Shown here: positions 1 through 7,999 of the stretch, piece after piece
Layout of the letters: each line of letters opens with the position of its first letter
How positions within the stretch are numbered: the stretch's first letter is position 1
Source of the DNA: DASRAA01 sp963814165
GTDB lineage: Bacteria; Acidobacteriota; Terriglobia; Terriglobales; Acidobacteriaceae
Direction of reading: 5' to 3'
Length of the DNA: 64,000 nt
Assembly: GCA_963814165.1 (NCBI GenBank)
Contig: CAWFBW010000004.1
Span: 62,001-126,000, forward strand
Program-made: the position numbers and the translations under genes
The notes under the pieces: model-generated
Database searches by the model: none
Seen by the model: the letters and a program-made list of their open reading frames with translations, nothing else
What the model was told of the DNA's origin: nothing

Positions 1-104
1 CGTCCACGCTTTGTTTTTGATGCATGAGCCGGCTTCAGACGGCGGCACAAAACCTGCACTGCGACTACGCCAAAAAATCATCTGGTCTAGAATGAAGGGT
101 TCCC

Positions 105-1298
105 ATGCCCGCATCTACTGTCACTTCGACTACGACCGCAGCCAAGCTTGAACCCGTCCCCATGCTCGACCTGAAGCGGCAATACGCGTCCATCAAAGAC
201 GATGTCACCGCTGCCGTCGAACGTGTTCTGACCACCCAATACCTCATCGGCGGTCCTGAACTCGATGCCTTCGAGAAAGAGTCTGCCGCGTATCTCGGCG
301 CAGGCGCCTGCCTGGGTTGCGCCTCGGGCACCGACGCGCTGTGGCTGGCGATGGCCGCTGCGGGCGTGAAACCCGGGGACCGTGTCGTTACCAGCCCCTT
401 CACCTTCTTTGCTTCCGCCAGTTCCATCACGCGCTGCGAAGCGACGCCGGTATTCGCCGACATCGAAGCTGCGACCTTCAATCTAAATTCGGCGGCGGTA
501 GAACAGGCCATTGCGACTTCAGTGGCCGTGAAGGCCATCATGCCCGTCCACCTCTACGGCCAGTGCGCCGATATGGATGTTTTCACCGCGATCGCCAAGA
601 AGTACGGCATCGCCATCATTGAAGATGCGGCGCAGGCATTCGGCGCAAACTGGCGGGGCAAGAAGGCCGGAACGCTCGGCGCTGCGGCAGCGTTCAGCTT
701 CTATCCCACCAAGAACCTCAGTGCGGCGGGCGACGCGGGTGCAGTTTCGACCGACGACGAGGAGTTGGCGGCGCGTGTTCGCCGACTTCGCAATCACGGC
801 AGCCGTCAGCGTTACTACCACGAGGAGATCGGCTGGAACAGCCGCCTCGACGCGATACAAGCAGCGGTATTGCGCGTGAAGCTGAAGCACATCGACCACT
901 GGAACGCCCGCCGCCGTGAAGTCGCCGCGCGATATGAATCACTGTTCGCCGCAACCGGCCTCGTCAAGCCAAACGCGGTCACCGTGGATGCGCAAACTCC
1001 GATCGCCCTGCTGCAGACCCGCCCCGAAGCCTTTCACATCTACCACCAGTACGTCATCCGGGCGCACCGCCGCGATGAACTGCGGACTCTCCTCACTCAA
1101 CGGGGAATCGGCTCCGAAATCTACTACCCTGTCCCGCTGCACTTGCAGCAAAGCTTCGCCTACCTGGGCTATAGAGCCGGAGACTTCCCTGAATCGGAAC
1201 GCGCCGCCCGCGAAGCCCTGGCGCTGCCAATCTTCCCAGAACTGCGAGAAGACGAGCAGGAGCGCGTAGTCGCGGCCGTTGCGGATTTCTACCGCTAG
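105..1298 (+). CDS. DegT/DnrJ/EryC1/StrS family PLP-dependent aminotransferase
   Basis: This 397-residue protein belongs to the aminotransferase family that aminates keto-sugar nucleotides during cell-surface polysaccharide or modified-sugar synthesis in the cytoplasm. The family signature is visible: the PLP lysine in SFYPTKNLSAAGD (about K203), the IIEDAAQA segment that contacts the cofactor (about residues 171-178), and the SGTDAL phosphate-binding turn near residue 74. Length is normal for the family. The ATG at 105 follows a GAAGGG ribosome-binding site. No nucleotide-sugar partner genes lie beside it inside the window, so the substrate cannot be assigned. Confidence 0.9.
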   Translation: MPASTVTSTTTAAKLEPVPMLDLKRQYASIKDDVTAAVERVLTTQYLIGGPELDAFEKESAAYLGAGACLGCASGTDALWLAMAAAGVKPGDRVVTSPFTFFASASSITRCEATPVFADIEAATFNLNSAAVEQAIATSVAVKAIMPVHLYGQCADMDVFTAIAKKYGIAIIEDAAQAFGANWRGKKAGTLGAAAAFSFYPTKNLSAAGDAGAVSTDDEELAARVRRLRNHGSRQRYYHEEIGWNSRLDAIQAAVLRVKLKHIDHWNARRREVAARYESLFAATGLVKPNAVTVDAQTPIALLQTRPEAFHIYHQYVIRAHRRDELRTLLTQRGIGSEIYYPVPLHLQQSFAYLGYRAGDFPESERAAREALALPIFPELREDEQERVVAAVADFYR

Positions 1299-1865
1299 AC
1301 AGCTTGAACAAAAAGGCGCACGCCCGGTGGGGGCGGAGGCTGGTTTCAGGAATAACTGAGTTGGGGAAAGACGTGAAGAAAAATCGTGGTGGAGAAAAAA
1401 CTTTAGTAACCAAAAAATTCCTGAAGTGAGAAGAGGCGGGAAGCAAGGCGGTCGCGGATTGCACGGATGTACACGGATCGGAATTGAGGAACGACCGCGT
1501 TCATCGCGTAGGCACGACAGGAATGGGAGAGGTGAAACAACCCGGATTACATGTGAGATGGCGATGGCACAACAGCGATCCGGGAAGCTGGCTAGGAGAA
1601 GTCAGATTTCGAGCTGGCAACCAATTGTGATTTGTCGCTGTGCTCCCCTCGCCAACAACGGATCGAATGGACCGCAAGTCGACTCATTGAACGCGAAGAG
1701 GCAGGAGCAGTGAAAATGCTCCGGGATCGACTGAGAGACTGAAATAAACGTTCGTACTCTGGGTTGAAGTGTTTAATAGTTTCTCTTTTCCCGATGAAAC
1801 AAAGCAGGCACTAAGTGCTAACACCTTGGTGGCGTATGAGCGGCTCAAATTGGTGAGAAGATTTA
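1299..1865. other. Gene-free stretch upstream of PEP-CTERM gene
   Basis: No open frame here has a convincing start, ribosome-binding site or recognisable protein. The 95-codon frame around 1426-1713 has odd composition and no family resemblance. The right part becomes AT-richer and leads into the promoter described next. Confidence 0.5.
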
Positions 1866-1895
1866 TTTACTGCAATTGCAGCGAATCAGTATATA
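1866..1895 (+). promoter_or_regulatory. Putative promoter with 12-bp palindromic operator
   Basis: A TTTACT (-35-like, 1866-1871) and TATATA (-10-like, 1890-1895) are separated by 18 bp. The perfect palindrome CTGCAATTGCAG (1870-1881) lies in the spacer and overlaps the end of the -35. That is a typical repressor operator position, 80 bp upstream of the PEP-CTERM gene at 1974. The elements are seen; the function is inferred. Confidence 0.4.
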
Positions 1896-1973
1896 GTGTT
1901 TTCGATTTCCGCCTTCTTTGCGGGCTGCTGGTGCGTTTTTCGTTGCCATGCACTTATCCAAGGAGAATCTCCC

Positions 1974-3026
1974 ATGTCGAAGTCCCTTGCAGTTGCTCAA
2001 TGGTTCCGGCTGGCTCTTTGCCTGCTGATCGCAACATTATTGGCAGCGCCAGCCGCTACGGGCTCGGTAACGTTCTCAACCTTCGTCAGCTCATCGAGCC
2101 TCAGCTCGGTTCTGGGAAACACAGCGACAATTGGTTACACCTATGCGGGTAACAAGTTCGTTGGGTCCGTGTACTTTGGATCGAACAACAACCAGCTTTA
2201 TTCGACCGACCTGACCGGCGGCAACGTGGCGCTGTTTGGGAGTCCCATACCCGGATTTTCAGGAGAAATAGCCCTGGGCTCCTCGCTGGGACTAGGTGGG
2301 TTTCCGAGCCGGGACATTTACGCCGGCTCGGAGGTCAGCTCCAGCATTTACCATCTGTCTAACAGTGGCTCCACCCAAAACGTATTTGTCACTCTCCCCG
2401 GGGGTAATATTCGGGGCATCAGTTTTGACGATGTAGGCACCTTCGGGGGCAACATGCTGGTCGCCACGTCCAGCGGACAAATCTACAGCGTCGCCAGTAG
2501 TGGCTCGTTCACGCAACTCGCCAACCTCGGGCAGGACTCAGAGGGCCTGGCTATTGCCACCTCTGCGTTTGGACCTTTTGCCGGCTACCTGCTCGTGGGT
2601 TCCGAAGGATCGGGCCAGATCAACGCCATCAATCCTATTACTCACGCCGTGACTCTTGTGACTACCGTGCAAAGCGCCGAAGTCCTCAGTTCGGTTCCGT
2701 TGAACTTGGGCAGCGGTGGCCCGTTGGAAGGTTTCTACGCCGCCAACTACCCCGTCGACATTATCAATGCGGGTGCCAGCCAGTTTGCCGGGCTGCAGGG
2801 CGACTTGGTAGTGACCGGAGAAACCACTGGTCAAATGACTGACATCCACTGGAATGGAAGCACCTTTGTCAGCACGAACATCGGCATGTTTCCGAATCAA
2901 CCCGAGGACGGAATATTCGTGACGCAAGCGATTATCAACCCCACTCCGGAACCAGGAACGATCCTTATGGTTGGGACCGGACTTGTTGGCCTCGCTGGAG
3001 CACTGCGCCGCAAACGGACACTGTAA
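1974..3026 (+). CDS. PEP-CTERM sorting domain protein
   Basis: This roughly 350-residue secreted protein carries an N-terminal signal peptide (hydrophobic run LALCLLIATLLAAPAA). It ends in a PEP-CTERM anchor: a PEPG motif, a short hydrophobic helix and a terminal RRKR cluster. Proteins of this class are processed by an exosortase and usually end up in the cell surface or exopolysaccharide matrix. The middle is Gly/Ser/Thr-rich with beta-propeller-like repetition and has no enzyme motif. The ATG at 1974 is chosen because AAGGAGAAT lies just upstream and it directly precedes the signal peptide; the frame is open further upstream. No exosortase is in the window. Confidence 0.85.
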   Translation: MSKSLAVAQWFRLALCLLIATLLAAPAATGSVTFSTFVSSSSLSSVLGNTATIGYTYAGNKFVGSVYFGSNNNQLYSTDLTGGNVALFGSPIPGFSGEIALGSSLGLGGFPSRDIYAGSEVSSSIYHLSNSGSTQNVFVTLPGGNIRGISFDDVGTFGGNMLVATSSGQIYSVASSGSFTQLANLGQDSEGLAIATSAFGPFAGYLLVGSEGSGQINAINPITHAVTLVTTVQSAEVLSSVPLNLGSGGPLEGFYAANYPVDIINAGASQFAGLQGDLVVTGETTGQMTDIHWNGSTFVSTNIGMFPNQPEDGIFVTQAIINPTPEPGTILMVGTGLVGLAGALRRKRTL

Positions 3027-3054
3027 TCCCTTTCCCCACGTCGCTGACTGCGGA

Positions 3055-3085
3055 CCGGAGGCGAAAACTCCGGCCTTCTTCCTTC
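3055..3085 (+). terminator. Putative terminator after PEP-CTERM gene
   Basis: CCGGAG (3055-3060) and CTCCGG (3068-3073) form a 6-bp stem with an A-rich loop, followed by a pyrimidine-rich CCTTCTTCC tract, about 30 bp after the stop codon. The U-tract is imperfect. Confidence 0.45.
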
Positions 3086-3881
3086 TACTTAACTGCTTCC
3101 TCGTTCTTTGACTACACTCGAACGGCACAGATTGAGTCGGCGTCGGCGCGCACCGTCGTCGGAACTTCAGGCCAGCGTTCCGGGCTTTTCTGCCGAAGTG
3201 CTTCTTGTAGACGCTTGAGTCACCATCCACAAAGAATCCCGTGTTCCAATCGCGAAACGCGACCGACAAGTCACGACGCGTAGCACTCGAGGCCATGACC
3301 CCGGGGTTTTCGTTACGTCTATCTCCAAATCGGATCCGTCGCAGTAGCCAGCCCTTTGTTCCAGAGCGAATAATGCTTTGGCTTGTTCGAGTGCGAAAGA
3401 GTACCTTCCGATTGGTCGAAAGGATCGGCACTCACACACATTCATGTCAATTCTTGAATAGCAGATAAACCAGCAGTTCGCTGTCCTTAAATAGCGGTCG
3501 TGAACAGGCCATATCGTAGGTTAACTCTCCGGCCCGTCTGCGACCAGTTGAAGGAAAACCGCAGAACGTCGCGCACGCGTTCCAGCATTGAATGCAGTGG
3601 CACGGCCGGAGGGCCGGGAGACGATATCCGCACGGTCGGGAATCGGAAGAGATGATGGATTAGCACGGGTATTGGCAACAGCGCCACATCTGCCAAAAGT
3701 AAAAGAGTAAGAGGACCCACCTGGCCAAAATCAGGCCGGATGGGGCACCCGCAAATACGGAAATCACCCCAGCAACGCAAACGAGTACGGGGTTATGGCC
3801 AAACTTCCACCCAGGCCGCGCATCTGATTACAGAGCGGGAACATCGAACACATTGATGTCGCGGATTCCGCTGGAGGGGCT
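3086..3881. other. Gene-free stretch of about 800 bp
   Basis: Short frames occur on both strands (for example 3487-3780 on minus), but none has a good start signal, sensible composition or family resemblance. It may be decayed coding DNA; I cannot identify its origin. Confidence 0.4.
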
Positions 3882-4325
3882 ATGTCAAGGCTCAAGATGT
3901 CCGTTGTGTTTCTGTTGTGCAGTCTCGCAGTGTGTATTGCGCAAGAAAATGCCGGTACCCAATCGCAGGTCCCTGCGGCCAGTCAACAAACCGTGTCGGT
4001 GCCTGCCTCGGAAATGATCGGAATGGTGGACCACAAAGTATTACCGCAATATCCCAAGGCTGCCTTGATGAAGGGAATAGAAGGCGACGTCGTGTTCAAC
4101 ATTGTTGTGGACAAGAGCGGAAAGATCGTCAGCAGAAAGCTGGTATCAGGAAATCCGTTGTTGGTGGCAGCCAGTGAAGATGCGATGCGGCAGTATCACT
4201 TTCGTCCGTACACGGTCGATGGCAATCCGGTTCGAGTGAAGAGCCAACTGGGCTTTCACTTTACCGCTGCGCACAAGGGCGACTCGGCGCAAGGGCAGGT
4301 GGAGTGCATGTTCACATCCCCGTAG
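3882..4325 (+). CDS. TonB C-terminal domain protein (energy transducer-like)
   Basis: This 147-residue protein has an N-terminal signal or anchor segment (VVFLLCSLAVCIAQ) followed by a TonB C-terminal fold over about residues 47-130. The family pattern is clear: LPQYPKAALMKGIEGDVVFN, then IVVDKSGKIV, then the AMRQYHFRPY strand. TonB domains contact outer-membrane receptors in the periplasm. This copy is short, lacks the long proline-rich spacer of classical TonB, and has no ExbB/ExbD neighbour. It is therefore one of the small TonB-like proteins frequent in Acidobacteriota, not necessarily a full energy transducer. A GGAGGGG site lies immediately before the ATG. Confidence 0.85.
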   Translation: MSRLKMSVVFLLCSLAVCIAQENAGTQSQVPAASQQTVSVPASEMIGMVDHKVLPQYPKAALMKGIEGDVVFNIVVDKSGKIVSRKLVSGNPLLVAASEDAMRQYHFRPYTVDGNPVRVKSQLGFHFTAAHKGDSAQGQVECMFTSP

Positions 4326-4391
4326 CGATGCGGGAAAAGAGTTGCCAGTCGCCGGTAGCCAGTCGCCGGTTAACAACAAAAGCGAACCAAC

Positions 4392-5654
4392 TCAGTGGTG
4401 CTTCTTTTTTGACGACGACTGTTTGGTGGACTTCTGGGCCTTGGCGTCGGCTCGGGCCTTCTGCCGGGCGGCGAGGTCGGCTTCGCGGCGGGCTTTCTGG
4501 TCGGCCAGTTCCTCGGGGGTGAGAACGCGGCGGACGATGGGGCCGTTCATCTTGTAGGTGACATCTACGATTTTTCCGTCAGCATTCATCTTGCGAATGG
4601 TGAAGGTCGGCAGGTCGCCTTCCTTGTCGAAGACGGCGTGACCCGTCGTCACCGGGAAATAGCCTTCCATGTCGCGCTCGCGGTAAGCGGTTTCGTAGCG
4701 GTGCTTGTTGCGGTTGCGGGTGAACACGCGGATCTGGTTGTAGTCGTAGGGCAGGCCGCTGGTAGGCTGGTTGAGCAGCATCAGGTATTGCGGCTCTTCT
4801 TTTTCGACGCCGTCGATGGTTTCAGGCACGGTATTGAGAACGAAGTAGCCGATAATGCGCTGTCCCTCGGCATACTGCGCCACGTCGAGCGGCACGTCAA
4901 GATCGACCATGCGCATCAATACCCAGCCGACACGGCCCTCTGAGTTGCGCACCAGATACCAATCTTCCATGACTGGCTTGGGAGGCTCTGCGTCTTTGCT
5001 CGTGTCCGAGGCAGGAGCGGCGACGGGCGCTTTATCTGCCGCCGTCACGAGGGGCGCGCCCGGCGGTGCTGGCGTCGGCGGCAGTGCAGTCTCAGCGGGC
5101 GCGGGCTTTTCTTCTTTGACCTTCTGTGGCGCCTTCGGCGGGGGCGCGGCGGCTGGCTTCTGGGGTTTCGGCGCGTTCCTGTCGGTGGTCGCGCGCTTGA
5201 GTACCTCGACTTTCTCGCCGTCTTTCAGCTGATACAGGTGCTCGCCATCGCGGGAAGGAGTGATGTGCATGTTGAGTTCGGCGCGCGTCGTGCCATGTCC
5301 CTGGGCCACCATGCCGGAGGCATCCTGCACCAGCTTCTGGAAGCCGTCGAAAACCTCTTGCGAGATGAGGTTGCGCTCCGCGATCCACCCTTCGACGCCC
5401 TGGCCGGTACGAATGCGCATGAAACGTCTCTGGTGCTCCAGCACGTCAACGCGGTCACCGTTGTTCACGGTGCCGACCTTGTTGTACATCGTGGCGACAC
5501 GATCGCGGAGGCTGACTTCGCCCCCCGAGACATACATGTACTCGTGCTTGGTGACGCTGGCGCGCTTGCAGGCGGGCAACGCAAGCAGTGCCAAGGCTGC
5601 GAAGACCAGGAGTATGCGGAAAGACCGGGAACGGGACGGGATCAACAACACCAC
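4392..5654 (-). CDS. SH3-domain lipoprotein
   Basis: This 420-residue protein starts with a lipoprotein signal peptide (lipobox LALPAC, Cys about 29), so it should be membrane-anchored on the periplasmic side. Residues about 40-98 form a bacterial SH3 domain (ending RTGQGVEGWIAERNLIS). A second SH3-like unit is split by a Pro/Ala/Lys-rich linker at about 145-215 and resumes with DWYLVRNSEGRVGWVLMRMV. The tail is Lys/Ser/Ala-rich and ends KKKHH. Such proteins usually bind cell-wall peptides. The GTG start is the only one that keeps the signal peptide intact. No operon partner is evident. Confidence 0.75.
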   Translation of the reverse strand: MVLLIPSRSRSFRILLVFAALALLALPACKRASVTKHEYMYVSGGEVSLRDRVATMYNKVGTVNNGDRVDVLEHQRRFMRIRTGQGVEGWIAERNLISQEVFDGFQKLVQDASGMVAQGHGTTRAELNMHITPSRDGEHLYQLKDGEKVEVLKRATTDRNAPKPQKPAAAPPPKAPQKVKEEKPAPAETALPPTPAPPGAPLVTAADKAPVAAPASDTSKDAEPPKPVMEDWYLVRNSEGRVGWVLMRMVDLDVPLDVAQYAEGQRIIGYFVLNTVPETIDGVEKEEPQYLMLLNQPTSGLPYDYNQIRVFTRNRNKHRYETAYRERDMEGYFPVTTGHAVFDKEGDLPTFTIRKMNADGKIVDVTYKMNGPIVRRVLTPEELADQKARREADLAARQKARADAKAQKSTKQSSSKKKHH

Positions 5655-5797
5655 ATTTCACTATAACGCAGCTTGCGCTGGCCCCGGACACGCGGCGATA
5701 TTGTCAACACGGATACGCGAAGCCATTTCTCAAGCGCGAAAAGTACGGACGCCGTTGGAGAGCTCCGACGGCGTCCGCTAGTTAGGGAATTGCTGTG

Positions 5798-7834
5798 CTA
5801 CCACACGCGACAAGCGGGATGGCGAACCATCGGCGCGTTGGCTTTGCAGCCAAAGGCCTTGGCAAAATCGGCCGAGTTCGACACCACGCCGTTCACACGG
5901 TACTGCGGCGCCGAATGCTCGTTCGACAACGCCTGCAAGCGCATCGCTTCCGGCGTCTGGTTGGCGCACCAGATTTGCGCGTAACCGAGGAAGAAGCGCT
6001 GGTCGGGAGTGAAGCCTTCGACCGTCTTCTCGGGATGGCTGGCCAACACGTCGAGCAACGCCATGTGCGAGATGCGCAGACCGCCGTTGTCGGCGGTGTT
6101 CTCGCCCAGGGTCAGCTTGCCCTTGATGTGAACGTCGTCAACCACGACGAAGCCGTCATATTCGTTGACGAAGCATTCTTCCAGTTTGTTGAACTGTTCC
6201 TTGTCCTTGGGAGTCCACCAGTCGCGAAGGTTGCCGTCGGCGTCGAACTGGCTGCCTTCGTCGTCGAACCCGTGGGTGAGTTCGTGACCGATGACCACGC
6301 CGATGCTGCCGAAGTTGGTGGAATCGTCGGCCCTGTAGTCATAGAACGGCGGCTGGAGGATGCCAGCCGGGAAGTTCACATTGTTTTCCAGCGGATTGTA
6401 ATAGGCGTTGACGGTGGGAGGAGTCATGCCCCACTCGTTGCGGTCCACCGGCTGGCCTATCTTTTTCAGCTGCCGGTTGAACTCGAACTGGTTGGCACGC
6501 GCGGAATTGCCCATGGCGTCGCCACGAACAATTTTCAGATTGGTGTAATCGCGCCACTGGTTGGGATAACCAATCTTGTTATCAATGCGTGACAGCTTCT
6601 CGAGCGCCTGTTTCTTGGTATCGGGCGTCATCCACGACAAGTCGGTGATGTCGGTCTTGAGCGCGGCTTCCAACTCGTGGACCATTTGCAGCGTCTTCGC
6701 CTTGGCTTCAGGCGGAAAGGTTTCAGCGACGTAGGCCTGGCCCAGCGCTTCGCCAAGGTCGTTGTCGGTGTACTCGACGCAACGTTTCCAGCGCGGACGG
6801 AGTTCCTTGGCGCCACGCAGCGTCTTGCCATAGAAGTTGAAATTCTCTTCGACAAACGCGTTGGGAAGCATGGGGACCGCGGCGCGCAAGGTCTGCCAGC
6901 GCATGTACGTCTTCACCGTATCCAGATCGTTGTGGGCGATCAGCTCGTCCATCGCCTTCACGAAGTCGGGCATGGCGACGTTCAGGCTGTCGAACGTGGG
7001 CGGCTGAATGCTGGTGATGTACTGGTTCCAGGCGAAGTCGGGCGTCATCTTCTGCAAATCGGCCACGCTCATCTTGTGATAGAGCTTGGTGGGATCGCGT
7101 TGTTCGGTGCGGTTGAGCGACCCCTTCGCCAGGTCCGTTTCGACTTTCATGACGGTCTTGGCATCGGCAGCGGCCTTGGCAGCCGGTTCGCCGTAAAGCT
7201 CGAACATCTTCGCGATGTGCTGTTCCAGCTTCTGGCGCAGCTCGACCGACTTGGGGTCGTCTTTGAAATAGTAGTCCTTGTCGGGTAGCGACAATCCGCC
7301 CTGTCCGGCGGTGGCGATGTCTACCTTGGAGTCCTTGAAGTCAGGCTCAGCGCCGAAGTCGAAGAATACTTTGACGCCGGCGCGATGCAGCCCACCGAGC
7401 ACTGCGGGGACGTCGGACTTGTTCTTCATGCCGTTGATGCTGTCCATGTAGGGCTTGAGCGGCGCAGTGCCCTTGGCTTCGATAGCGGCTTCGTCCATGC
7501 AGGAGTAGTAGTAGTCGCCGATCTTCTGGTTGACCGCGTCACGTTGCGGGTTGTCAGCCGACTGCTTGTCGAGAATGCCGCGCAGGACAGTCTGATTGCG
7601 TTCGTGCAGTTCGTTGAAGCGTCCCCAGCTCGACTGATCGGGTGGGATGGGATTGTTCTTCAGCCACGTGCCGCAGGCGTAGTGGTAGAAGTCGTCGCAG
7701 GGATCGACGGATTTGTCGATCGCGGTGAGGTCAAAGCTCTTCGGCTCTTTCGCCGGAGCGCTGGGTGAGTTTTGTGCCAGGGCAAACGTCGCGGCCAACA
7801 AAATGATGCCAGCCAGTAAGAGAGTTCGTTTCAT
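5798..7834 (-). CDS. M13 family zinc metallopeptidase (neprilysin/PepO-like)
   Basis: This 678-residue secreted endopeptidase has a signal peptide (LLLAGIILLAATFALAQ), the N-terminal FDLTAIDKSVDPCDDFYHYACG signature, the zinc motif HELTH near residue 515 and the third-ligand motif ENTADNGG near residue 576. It ends CRVW, the typical M13 terminus. The family cleaves peptides in the periplasm or outside the cell. The ATG at 7834 follows GTGAGGT. It is a close paralogue of the next gene, in the same orientation about 165 bp away, which points to a local duplication. Confidence 0.95.
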   Translation of the reverse strand: MKRTLLLAGIILLAATFALAQNSPSAPAKEPKSFDLTAIDKSVDPCDDFYHYACGTWLKNNPIPPDQSSWGRFNELHERNQTVLRGILDKQSADNPQRDAVNQKIGDYYYSCMDEAAIEAKGTAPLKPYMDSINGMKNKSDVPAVLGGLHRAGVKVFFDFGAEPDFKDSKVDIATAGQGGLSLPDKDYYFKDDPKSVELRQKLEQHIAKMFELYGEPAAKAAADAKTVMKVETDLAKGSLNRTEQRDPTKLYHKMSVADLQKMTPDFAWNQYITSIQPPTFDSLNVAMPDFVKAMDELIAHNDLDTVKTYMRWQTLRAAVPMLPNAFVEENFNFYGKTLRGAKELRPRWKRCVEYTDNDLGEALGQAYVAETFPPEAKAKTLQMVHELEAALKTDITDLSWMTPDTKKQALEKLSRIDNKIGYPNQWRDYTNLKIVRGDAMGNSARANQFEFNRQLKKIGQPVDRNEWGMTPPTVNAYYNPLENNVNFPAGILQPPFYDYRADDSTNFGSIGVVIGHELTHGFDDEGSQFDADGNLRDWWTPKDKEQFNKLEECFVNEYDGFVVVDDVHIKGKLTLGENTADNGGLRISHMALLDVLASHPEKTVEGFTPDQRFFLGYAQIWCANQTPEAMRLQALSNEHSAPQYRVNGVVSNSADFAKAFGCKANAPMVRHPACRVW

Positions 7835-7999
7835 GGATACCTCACTCGGAGATTAGGCGGACAGCTCCCGCTGCACCCATATGGAGTACGCGGCAGCGGG
7901 GCCCGCAGTTCAAAAGTCGTTTCAGTTGCTGCAACCCAAGTTCAAGGAGAGTCCCGCCAGTGCAACCCGTACGGGCGGACTTCCGCTCAAAATCGATTC

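Noticed and set aside
1426..1713. 95-codon plus-strand frame
   Set aside because: Atypical composition, no ribosome-binding site and no family resemblance; likely chance.
3487..3780. 97-codon minus-strand frame with a hydrophobic stretch
   Set aside because: No start signal, and proline/arginine-rich chance composition around one leucine run.
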